Positions 28,101 through 36,818 of a DNA stretch of 64,000 bases are shown piece after piece. Numbering within the stretch: the stretch's first letter is position 1; every line of letters starts with the position of its first letter. The stretch lies in NCBI RefSeq assembly GCF_002104995.1, contig NW_024468249.1:496001-560000 (forward strand), written 5' to 3'. Source of the stretch: Linderina pennispora. Lineage: Eukaryota > Kickxellomycota > Kickxellomycetes > Kickxellales > Kickxellaceae. A program made the position numbers and the translations under genes. The notes beneath the pieces are model-generated. The model worked only from the letters and a program-made list of their open reading frames with translations. It was not told the origin of the DNA and did not search any database.

Positions 28101-29143
28101 ACGAGTACAACAAGCAGTCGATGTTCAGAAAGCGAGGTATTGCGCTGGTCCCAACCAAGCATGGCATTACTATTGGTAGCCGCGAGATGCTCGAAGCAGC
28201 AGCGCTGGTGCACATACACCTCGATGGCAGTGTCATGGTGCACCACCATGGCGTGGAAATGGGTCAGGGACTGCACACCAAGATCGCCATGATTGCAGCG
28301 GATGCCCTAGGTGTACCGCTGAGCTCAGTATATATACCCGGCTCATCTACCGAAGTTCTCGCAAACTCAACACCAACAGGTGCATCGATTTCGACAGACC
28401 TCAATGGTGGCGCTGTTCTGAAGGCGTGTAAAGCCTTGGCCAGCCGTCTACAGCCATATCGCGAACCCATGCCTAACAGTGACTTCCCAGCTGCGGTCAG
28501 AGCCGCATTCACTGACCAGGTCGACCTGTCTGAGCGGGCATTCTTCAACATTGACATGATCCCCGAGGATTTTGCCAACAAGCGTGGTTTCAACTACCTC
28601 TACTACACACAGGGCGTGGCGATTGCCGAGGTGGAGCTGGATACATTGACCGGAGCCCACACTGCCCACCGTGTCGACATACTCATGGATGTCGGTCGCT
28701 CGCTCAACAAGGCAGTGGATATTGGGCAGATTGAAGGCGCATTCATGCAGGGCGTTGGATGGTGCACGACCGAAGAGCTGATGCTTGACACTTCCAGTGG
28801 TGCCCTGAGCACTAACCGCCTGGGTCTGTACCGGGTGCCCACATGCATGGACATCCCGCGCGATTTCCGTGTGGCGATTCTGGAGGGCGTCGAGTACAAG
28901 CATCTGAACAACATCCATTCGTCACGAGCTGTGGGCGAGCCGCCCCTGTTCCTTGGCTCGTCAGTGTTCTTTGGGCTGCGGGAGGCAGTCAAGGCGGCTA
29001 GAGCCAGCCACGGTACCCTGCACATGGATATCCCAGCTACAGTCGAAACACTGCGCATGGCTTGTGACGATGGCATCACCACCATTGTTGACAAACTCGA
29101 GGAGCAGGGGAAACTGGCAAAGTCTACTATTCAGCGCATTTAG
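25136..29143 (+). CDS. XDH: Xanthine-dehydrogenase-family molybdenum hydroxylase
   Basis: 1335 residues, a 4-kb single exon, intact. Domains in order: plant-type 2Fe-2S (LGCNEGVCSACTIML), second 2Fe-2S (GTQCGFCSPGFSMSLYALLR, AGNLCRCTGYRPIL), FAD domain (AGNTAF, NAATVGGHIATIPSSSDLIP), and molybdopterin domains (GGAFGGKD, TAFRGFGACQGEF, EMGQGLHTKI, AVGEPPLF). Aligned by eye to bovine xanthine oxidase, catalytic Glu1261 is Glu1268, Glu802 is Glu749, Arg880 is Arg843 and Phe914 is Phe918. The position of Phe1009 is Ile1013 in the divergent stretch GITIGSREML. Glycines around both the iron-sulfur and Mo sites differ from the norm (GCGEGGCGACT, GGPQ). It may oxidise purines, nicotinate (HxnS-like) or another heterocycle. 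The FAD domain suggests use of NAD or oxygen. Confidence 0.93.
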   Translation: MNKYRESLLFYVNGERRIIQSGSMDMAMSLANYLRSEGLTGTKLGCNEGVCSACTIMLSKFDTVENKVEHLAINSCLTPLYALDGKHVTTIEGIGSPTYPHPVQERIALLHGTQCGFCSPGFSMSLYALLRNNPHELPTEAEIEECLAGNLCRCTGYRPILDAAKTLARDNRWNQDGAGCGRVDCCKLKAGQDAAPCETKNQFRRYDASQELIFPPALVRYAKAQIDGDAEQCMGHLRLASASSIAPVYRPMSMAGVQDIFSKHHHAALVAGNTAFRLQSYADLVRRPHVYIGDIVELQELHLSDEGHELVIGGCVTLAQLLQKAQTISRLGALRDCLARIGNPHVRNAATVGGHIATIPSSSDLIPVLLILHAAVSLQHAVSGVQRTVSLDRYLHDGVGLADGEIIMHIHIPLNLPSAASGALVFVHSQKQSMRKANDSTIVSCGMRVSIDPVTFRVLDASFVFAGLDRTYFVAQETASLAHGADWSDSGFINSTLLETCAQEAASALADNVDRPKYRVSLAASLLYQFWMASCKEFGIDHGLGPRIPDDYLAYTQPKSMISEQAFAPVEEKAIIGKGEPHLSALKHTTGQAVYIDDMPPVHGELSVGLVLSTRSHARILSIDPSQALGMEGVYPKLFTASDIPGKNVWNLWQDEEILPSKEVHFHGQIVAAVAAKDRETARRAADAVVIEYEDLPAIYSIDQAIEQESFFEEVSEIECGDVEAAFASADYVFEGEARCGAQEHLYMEPQAFLVVPKGEDDEYDVFATSQSPHNCQATVAKTLGIPANRVYCRAKRLGGAFGGKDMPPPLFASVAAVVAQGTRKPSRLVFRRDQDMRITGQRHPFLGKWKVGVMQDGRIIGRRVEVFSNGGHSHDCSVPVMNNCLSSLDGCYYSPSAHFVGRVCKTNIASTTAFRGFGACQGEFIVESMMREVAESLGMDADLLRRINLYKEGELSPSSYHIHDWTVPQMFEEIQQSAEYAKRKVAVDEYNKQSMFRKRGIALVPTKHGITIGSREMLEAAALVHIHLDGSVMVHHHGVEMGQGLHTKIAMIAADALGVPLSSVYIPGSSTEVLANSTPTGASISTDLNGGAVLKACKALASRLQPYREPMPNSDFPAAVRAAFTDQVDLSERAFFNIDMIPEDFANKRGFNYLYYTQGVAIAEVELDTLTGAHTAHRVDILMDVGRSLNKAVDIGQIEGAFMQGVGWCTTEELMLDTSSGALSTNRLGLYRVPTCMDIPRDFRVAILEGVEYKHLNNIHSSRAVGEPPLFLGSSVFFGLREAVKAARASHGTLHMDIPATVETLRMACDDGITTIVDKLEEQGKLAKSTIQRI

Positions 29144-29508
29144 TCGCGCTACAGTCTGCATATGCTGGAAACCACCAGTGGATGTGTGCTCAATAAATAA
29201 CAAAGTTCTAGCAGTAAGCAGTCTGGCTGTGCCTGACATTTTGTCCGCAAGTAGCAGTGACCAAGAGGAGCCTGAATGAGTAGTTGGGCGGAATATATGC
29301 CTAGTTGCGGAATAACTACCATACCGCAAAGCGGTAGGTCTGATTTCAGCCTTGGAACCGCAGCATGAAAATGGACGATCGCTTTGGTGGTTAGTGGCCC
29401 GACCTTACTTCAATGCTCAGGACCACTGCAGCTGTCTATTTATTTTCTGAACCTCCGAAATTATTTCTCTCAGTTTCTTCCAGCAACTGCTACTACCTAT
29501 TTTGCGGC
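29144..29508. other. Spacer without a supported gene
   Basis: 365 bp between the XDH-family gene and the F-box-like gene. AATAAATAA near 29192-29200 may serve as the polyadenylation signal of the former. Confidence 0.45.
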
Positions 29509-31428
29509 ATGCCTTCGCTCGCTCAGAATCTGCCTACGCTTATCCTCGAGAGGATTGTAGATGTGTACGTCGGCGATATCATTCCCGATGATCCCACCAT
29601 TGGTGCTTGCTTCTGCAAACCCTATATTCGCATCGCTGTCCTACTTGCTACCTGCCGTTGGTGGCGAGAGGCTGCACTAGATAAGCTTTACAAAGGCAAC
29701 TAGTGGTGTGGCATGGATGATTATTGTCATCGTGAGATGATCGATTGCTGTGAGCGCCCACTGACATGCGAACTGAAGGGGCAAATGTCTGCTGGGGATA
29801 TCATGCGCGTGAAGAAATTAGAGCTCCATTGGAATATTAGCGGTATCATAGACGGCACAGCGAATCTGATGTTCATGAACCCTCCCCTCAATCAGGTTTT
29901 TCCCAACATGATTATTCTTGTTATATCCTTTGATGATTGGGATAGAAAGCTAGCCAGTACCAAATTTAACGAGACCCTGCATGCAGAGAAGTTCTGCAGC
30001 GAGATACGACGGATGCTTCCCAACATGAGAAGCATCATGCTATCCGATTGCTCTGCTTCCACGGATCTTCCGTGCAGTTCGTTCATTCGTGCTCTGCTTT
30101 CAGGCTTGTGTTCACAAGCAGCCTCAATCGATTTCCGCGAACCGTGGCAACCGAATCTCAATATTATCCCTTTCAGCAGAACCGACATACGCAGCCTATC
30201 ACTCAACATCCTGAGCACAGATTCACCAGCTATCGAGATGATCCACCGCAACGCACCCTCGCTTGAGTATATTGGTATCTCTAGCGACTCACACAAGGTG
30301 TTTACCAAAACCATTTGCTCTGACGACAATACACCAATAGTGTACCCACGCGTTCGGTCCCTTCAGATATCCTTTAGCTCATACCTTGTCCCTGGTGGTT
30401 CTATATTCCTTGATTCGCCAGATGGCGCCCCCTTTCCAGCCCTGGAGAAGCTTGAGTGTGAACAGGTCTACCCGTTCAGCAACGATATACTCTTCAAGGG
30501 AAACAGTAAATCGCTTGCAAGCCTAAAGCTTGATTTGGACACACGATCTGTCTCAGTCTTAAACAGGCACAGTGTTTTTAGCGCTAGCCGGTTCCCCGTA
30601 CTGGAATATCTCAATACACGGATATCGCTTGGTGATGCGGATGTCACCCTCAATGAGGATACCAGGTCGGTCCTCCTCTTGGGCGCAAAAGCTCAGATCA
30701 TTAAAAGCGTCTCAGCTTACTGCGATTTCGACCAACTGGGGATTTCGATTGATAGCTTTGGGCATAATATCACCATCCTCGACATCCCGACCATTCGATT
30801 CACTCTCCGGTGGACTGTTCAGCTGATAAAGGTATTGCCCTTTTTACGACGGATGGCAACTGGAATCGAGATCACCGATGGGCTGCGTAGCGCTGACCAG
30901 ACGCATAGCAGGTGCATTGGCAAGTGCCGCCATAGCTGGGGATTGGACGATCTGTCCAGTGGTGGTACAGAAGGACCGGTGGATACAGAAACAGATGATG
31001 GCTTGGAAAATACCAGCGACATAGGCAGCGGCAATTCAAGAGATAGCTATGACCGGTATTACAACGGTGGCTGCAGCTGTAACGATCTCCTTTGTGAGTT
31101 CCTGTTCGACCATTTAGACATTGTCTACTCAGAAATGGATTTCATGGATGAGATCTATACAGAGTGCTACCCTCTGTCCACTACTCTGACCATTTTGAAC
31201 AAAGCATATGACGACAGTGAGCCGATAGCTAGTTCGAAGATGGTTGCCATTCTCATCGTGCTCTGTCCCAGTATTCAGCGGGTACAAACCAACTGGCTAG
31301 AGGACAAACGAAGTGGCTGCTCCATGTTTACACCAGATACATTTATTGCTCGAGCTGACGTGGAAGAAACAAGGCACCATGCAAACCTCATGCATCACCT
31401 TGAGCGTGCTGGTTCTGGTACTCTATAG
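29509..31428 (+). pseudogene. F-box/LRR-like protein gene split by an in-frame TAG
   Basis: From ATG 29509 the frame reads MPSLAQNLPTLILERIVDVY, then VLLATCRWWREAALDKLYKG, an F-box-like N-terminus. A TAG at 29701-29703 interrupts it. The same frame continues without shift (WCGMDDYCHREM) for 575 further codons to 31428. The long part has irregular leucine-rich strands (RVKKLELHWNISG, YPRVRSLQISFSSY, FPALEKLECEQVY, SLASLKLDLDTRS) and an acidic, Asn/Asp/Ser-rich insert near residue 410. F-box proteins recruit substrates to SCF ubiquitin ligases. Because only one stop breaks 640 codons, this may be a recent pseudogene, a sequence error, stop readthrough, or a downstream-initiated protein from ATG 29713. 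Base use looks less GC-rich than in neighbours, as is common for expanding F-box families. Confidence 0.55.
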
Positions 31429-31741
31429 CTTTTCTGGTTTGAGCCGATATGAATACATTCTCACCAAAGCACTCTACAACCGCAATATACCTTTGTTGCT
31501 GCTGGCAAACCCGTTGGTTGTAAACTCTGAAGACCACATTAGCCAGCAGCATGTAGTGGCGGTCTGATGTCGACAAGCCATCACTAGGTGCATCTACGTT
31601 GAATCCGATGATGGCAGCCGGATTAACTCTGCGGATCAGCGATAAGTGGATTGCACTCCTATTTGGTTCGAATTTTGTGGAGAAATGCATTTCTGCTCTC
31701 CGCGCTAATTTCCACTCCTCCACAACAGAAATTCTCATAAA
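31429..31741. other. Spacer before the MIC12-like gene
   Basis: 313 bp without a supported gene. The C/T-rich run just before 31742 is a likely leader. Confidence 0.4.
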
Positions 31742-32176
31742 ATGGCAAACGTTCTCGCGACATTCACTTCGGGACTCGTGGTCGGCTCGGCAGCAGTGTA
31801 CACCTTCACCTCGCATTTCACAGAGCAGAGCCATGTCATGAACTACAAGCTGCAAAAGGCCGCGGCTGTTTTGAGGGAAGCCTCGACAGGCCAGAAGCAG
31901 GTATGATGCCGTGACTTGCAATTGCACCCCCAGCCAGGGCGCGAGACAACATACTAAACCATGGGAATACCATACCTGTTTTAGACCATGCCATCGTGGA
32001 AGGAGAGCAAGCCGGATGTCATGAACAAGTACGAGGCGCTGTCGTCGCGTCTGTCAAACAACGCAATCCCGCAGGCAAAGACCGAGTGGAACAGCACTGT
32101 GTCGTGCGTAGCAAAGGGCATCGCTGACATCGAAGTTGACACAGACAGGCTCGCAGCTCTTATCCGCAGCGACTGA
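31742..32176 (+). CDS. Small mitochondrial membrane protein, MIC12/AIM5-like, one intron
   Basis: Exons 31742-31900 and 31985-32176 give 116 residues. The intron (84 nt) has GTATGA donor, TACTAAA branch and TTTTAG acceptor, phase 0. The N-terminus is a single hydrophobic segment (LATFTSGLVVGSAAVYTFTS) followed by an amphipathic helix (SHVMNYKLQKAAAVLREAS), then a Trp-containing hydrophilic tail (TMPSWKESKPDVMNK, QAKTEWNSTV). This arrangement resembles MIC12 (AIM5/FMP51), a small inner-membrane subunit of the MICOS complex at crista junctions. The resemblance is in layout and a few residues. Another small single-pass mitochondrial protein cannot be excluded. It converges with the DCAF-like gene, 69 bp away. 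Confidence 0.6.
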
Positions 32177-32245
32177 ATATTGGGAATGCCAAGCAACCTC
32201 CATTTTATTCATGTGCAATAGAATCACTGCCCTGTTGTATACACG

Positions 32246-35200
32246 CTAGAAACTGCTACCGAAAAAGGTACTGGCTTGGGCCTCTCTAATGAACCCATCG
32301 CTAAAGCCATCCATGTCGCTATCATAGTCCTCGTCCATATCGTCGTCGCTTTGCTCTGACGTGTCGTCGTTAGCTATACGACGCGATCCAAGCATGGCGT
32401 TGAAGAAGATGTTGCTCATCAGCCGGTGAGTCAGCGAGGCGTTGGTGATACCGTTCTGCCGCAGCTCCTGGTTCGCAAACACGATCTGGGTTTTGTTGGC
32501 GAGCTCGCTTTCACTGACAGCCGGGAATGTGTACGACACCTGCTTTGCAACCGCATCATAGATGGCGTCAGACGGCCAAAGCGAGTGGCCAGAGTAGGCG
32601 AGATCCTGCGCGTACGGGTCGCACGCATAGATATCGTCGATGTACTTGGAGGTGCCATTGGTGATGCTGACCAGGGCAAGGTGCTCGCGGCGGACCAGGG
32701 GAAAGGTCTGGCGATGGATAGGCGATGGACCGCCTTGGTTGATGCTGAAGATGTGGACCTCGCAGTCGATTCCCGACACCGCGATGAGCGGCAGTGTTGG
32801 GTGGGACTCGATGATGTTGACGACTTCGTTGTCGCCACGGATAATCTGCACTATCTCCATGGACTGCCGGTCCCAGATGAACATGCGGCCGTCGTCGGAG
32901 CCAGACGCAATGTACTTGTCAAAGACAAAGTTTACGTCCTTGATCGTCTGGAAGTTGCAATGGCCCTTGTAGCACATATGCGGCTGGACGATCGGCGTTG
33001 GTTCGGCGGAGGAGTCTAGTTCTGGCCGGGTGTTTGTGCGTGATCCCGTCTGAGAGCTTGCCTCACGGTCGTTTATCGCCATGTCGCGACCAGGGATAAA
33101 TTCGACTGTGGGACGTGGCCAGTCTGTATCGCTGAATAGCGATGATGCCGATTCGCTCTGGTCGCTGAATTCCATATCACTGCTGTCATCGTCTTCGCTC
33201 GAGTCAGTGCTGGTAGAGCTCATGTCGCTGGAGCTCATGTCGCTTGAGCTGGCTTCGCTGCCACTGCCCGTGGTAGCGTACGTATCTCCGTGGCTGACGC
33301 TGCATGCAGAGCTGCTGCTGTCACTCCTGTCGCGCCCACTCTCAACACGCATGCTGATAGAGAAGGGCGGGGGGCGTGGTGCCTTGTGAGCCGCATGGGC
33401 CGATGGTGCGTGAAGGTCTTTAACCAGCAGCCCACTCGAGCTGTAGACGTGGCCGACTTCTTCCCCGTCGTCGGAGAACGAGCCAGCGTACTGGAGATTC
33501 TCATCAAGTTTCTTTGGGCCGATCGCTGGAAGCGTCTGACAATCAAAATTTCCTTCGACGAACTTGTCCAAGTAGTACATGCCTGGGTCGAATGGATGGT
33601 GACCGAGGTCATCTTGGGCATTGCACAAGAACATGCCGGCCAAAGAGCTTGGGTCGTCGACCAGCGTATTGCTGGTGCTTATCGACTCAGCGTTCAGCGA
33701 CACCCAGTATTTGGCAAGATGCGCCAACACTACCATGCCCTCGGTACTATCGATATCCTCAACCACGCCCTCGTCAAGCATCCAGCCAGCATTATCCAAC
33801 CGGGCTTCCAGATTGGTGCTGTCTTGGTGCACAGCGAGGACAGTTGCCGATGGCATCCCATAGAACCGGCGGTTGACATAGCGCAACCGGCACCAGATAG
33901 AATCGAAGGATATGTTCGGTTTGTCATCAGTGATTCCGAGATGGAACGCGAGCCCACCGATCTGCTCGCACTCGGCCCGCATGCGCTTGAACGAGCGGCT
34001 TGTCCGTTGACACAGCTCATGGAGTCGCTGGGGCATGTTGCCAAACTCTGCACGCAGGCGGCTCCGGACCGGCACATTGTCGTCATCCCAATACGGTGGC
34101 GATGATTCAGTGCGGAAGAAATCGTCAACCGTTGGTATCAGCTCCAGGATGAACATTAGCACGTCTGAGCGGTACATCTCCCACTCGATGTTGAGCATAT
34201 GCGAGTGAGCAAGGATGCTAAACGGGTTGAGCTGCAATGCCATCTCGCAGTCGCGACGCGCCCACTCCAAATCACTTCGAATGAGCTCAAAGTCCTGCCG
34301 GATCGTCTGGAGCTGGCCGATGCTCAACTGGCGCAGATCACGCAGCAGGTATACCTGGAAGCGGTGGAGCCATCGGCAACGGTAAACAAACATGTTCATA
34401 GCGGCACGGTTGGTGTGGCCGATGGCGAAGACGCGGCGGCGGTCCATATCGTCGTCCATGTAGAGGTCCTTCCAGGTGTCGACTATTTTTTGCTCGCTCT
34501 TCATATTGTCGGCGGATTCCAACAAGGTGGGCAGATCGGCACTGTAGGTAAAGCTGCCACCCTCAAAGCCACGAATAAACAGCGACATGATGCCAATGGC
34601 TTCCTTGTACTCACCGTCATCGAGGAGATCAGCGAACTGATACATATATCGGTTGATCTGGTCCTTTTCATCTGGCGACAGTGCCCACCTCATGCCACGC
34701 TGGCCACCATCCAGAGCTGCCCTGAGGCTGTGTTTGGCATGCTCCTGTCGACCGCCGTTCTTGACGCATTTGTCGCACGATGGAGTGTACTCATGGTGCT
34801 CACTATGCATCATCCATGGCCTACTCTGCTTGTATGAGCTACTTGCAGAGTTATCGCTGCTCTCCGCAGTACTGGCGGGATAGGCATCCGTGTCGCTGTG
34901 GCTCTCAAACAAGTATGGCGCTTCGTCCTGGCTTATGACGCGTATGCCGAACGACGGTGTACTTTGTTGTACAGAGCTAGCAATGTCTTCTGAAGTGGTG
35001 TCGGCGATAGCCATGTTCCTTGAAGCTGCCATAGGGCTCCATTCCGAGTTGGCAAATGCTGAGTCCTGTCGGCGCCTATCGACCTTCGAGTGGTCCAGAC
35101 TAGACGCTGTGCTACTGTCAGTCTCTGACCCCGGCCACCTGCTGCCGCCTTCCTGCTTCGATGACACAACTCCCAAAGTGTCGCTATTTCCAGAGCGGAC

Positions 35201-36394
35201 ACGCTTTACGTTTGGCAACACAGGCCGACTACTACTCCCGAGCCCGCTGTCTCCAGACACCTTGCTGGGGAGCGATGTCTCCCTGGCGGCCAAGCTGTGC
35301 ATGTATGTCTGCGATTGGTTCAGATCAAACAAGTACACGTAGTCGTAGCACCAGCTGCCAATGATCTGGTTTGGCACATCCCTCGAAAATCTCAGCCCAG
35401 TGACAGGGTTCTGTGTCGCCTTTTCAAAAACCTCTCGCCTGTCCTTGGCGCGACCACGCCGCAGCCTCACGACGCAGCCGCTACTGGCAACGTCTTGACC
35501 ACACGAGTCGCATCTTCTCTGTGGCGTGGATGACACCCGCGGCATGCGCAGGTCATGGACCATGATCGAAAGCATTGTGCCGCCGACGGCAAAGCTGTGG
35601 GTGTAGAATGGGTTCACGTCCAGTGCATGCAGCTCTGCGTGAATCATGTGGTAGTCTGCGACTATACGGCTGCCATCGGGGTGACCTAGGCTGCGCCTGG
35701 GCGGTTCTCGAATATCGTAGTGCCGTGCAGTGCCATCCTCAGAACAAGACAGAAACTGATTCGGCGAATCGGGAATCGGTGCAGCCCGTTTCACGGGGCT
35801 CGAGTGCGCAGTAAATGTGCGGATACAGAAGTCAGCTGGCCCAATGACCGCCGAGCTTTCTGTGCCACTGGCCGCAAGCAGGATGCGGTTGATATCGAAT
35901 ATTTTGATACTGTGGTCCATTGAGCAGGCAATGAGCAAGTGGTCATTGGGCGCAGGCATGACCTTGAGGTCAAATACGCGCTCGGCAAACCCAGTCTTGA
36001 TCTTACAGATGCGTGATCCATCGGATGCGGCTCTCCAGATACAGATCGTCGAGTCGTCCGATCCAGAGAACAGGTACTGGCCGTCGGGCGACCAACTAAT
36101 GAAAGTAGCAATGGGCGGTTGGTAGTTGAGTGCATGTGGAGTGCATATAGCAGCAGCAGCAACGGCAGCGGCAGCAGCAGTTTCGGAGGGCGCAGCATGT
36201 GTGCCGCAAGGCTGGAATGAAAATACGGATGCCACCTTCTGGAGTGCGAGTCTCATGCTCCCCACACCACCGGGATAATTTTGTTTGGCTTACCATAGTG
36301 CATTTACGCAGCCTTCGTGACCTTGGAGTGACTGCCGCAGCTCCATGTTCTGGATGTTGCAAGTGCTTCGCGACCACTGAGCTACAGTGGGCAT
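32246..36394 (-). CDS. WD40/TPR protein of the WDTC1/DCAF6 type (CUL4-DDB1 adaptor), one intron
   Basis: Exon 1 is 36294-36394 and exon 2 is 32246-36095, giving 1316 residues. Exon 1 reads LRQSLQGHEGCVNAL and joins through a 198-nt intron (GTAAGC at 36288-36293, CATTAG) to CWSPDGQYLFSGSDD, restoring the first WD40 repeat. N-terminal WD40 repeats include IACSMDHSIKIFDI and FLSCSEDGTARHYDI. Next comes a long Ser-rich region, then a TPR-like helical middle (ARRDCEMALQLNPFSILAH), a second Ser/Asp-rich region and two C-terminal repeats opening with CYKGHCNFQTIKDVNFVF and SGSDDGRMFIWDRQ. This split propeller is the layout of WDTC1 and DCAF6, receptors for CRL4 ubiquitin ligases. The 1339-codon open frame starting at 36265 begins inside the intron, so its Ala-rich N-terminus is an artefact. 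A further upstream exon is possible. Confidence 0.85.
36096..36293 (-). other. Intron of the WDTC1/DCAF6-like gene
   Basis: 198 nt, GTAAGC...CATTAG, with a CTCAAC/TACCAAC branch region. It contains a CAG/CGG-type repeat on the + strand (36150-36185) that mimics an Ala-rich coding stretch. Reading straight through from exon 1 meets TAA at once, so retention would truncate the protein. Confidence 0.75.
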
Positions 36395-36818
36395 CAGGGA
36401 AATTGATAGGTCAGCAGCTATTAGTAATACTGGTTGTGCAGACGTGGTGGACAGGGCGCCAAGGTGCTCTGATGGAACTTACCGACGGTGCCGCTGCATG
36501 CCTCGAGTCTGCCTGCCAGGGGAAGCGCCTGGCGCTGTCTGTTGAGGGCAGGGAGCGAGACCATTTGGTTGCTGCTGTTGGAATGTGACTGTGTGCAGGG
36601 GAAATGCGAAATAAAAACAAGAAAGCAGTTGTACAGGGAAGCAGACACGCTGCTGTCGATAGAAGAGAATCTGGGCTGCGTGCAGGCCGACTATTTTTGG
36701 TGGAAACACGCCGTTTTTGTTGTTCAGGGTTGCCAGAAAAAAGTACAAAGTGCAAATAATTGTTTGAGGAAAACTGGCGAGAAAAGGGGTTGCGCTAATC
36801 GCCTTTGCCCAGTGAAGC
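36395..36818. other. Spacer between REV3 3' end and DCAF-like start
   Basis: 424 bp, no supported gene. It probably holds the DCAF-like promoter and possibly a leader exon. Confidence 0.4.

Noticed and set aside
33180-33260. Tandem repeat GTCGCTGGAGCTCAT-like
   Set aside because: Simply the Ser/Asp/Met-rich low-complexity segment of the DCAF-like protein.
36096-36265. Poly-Ala N-terminus of the DCAF-like protein
   Set aside because: Lies inside an intron with good splice sites; the spliced reading restores a canonical WD40 repeat.
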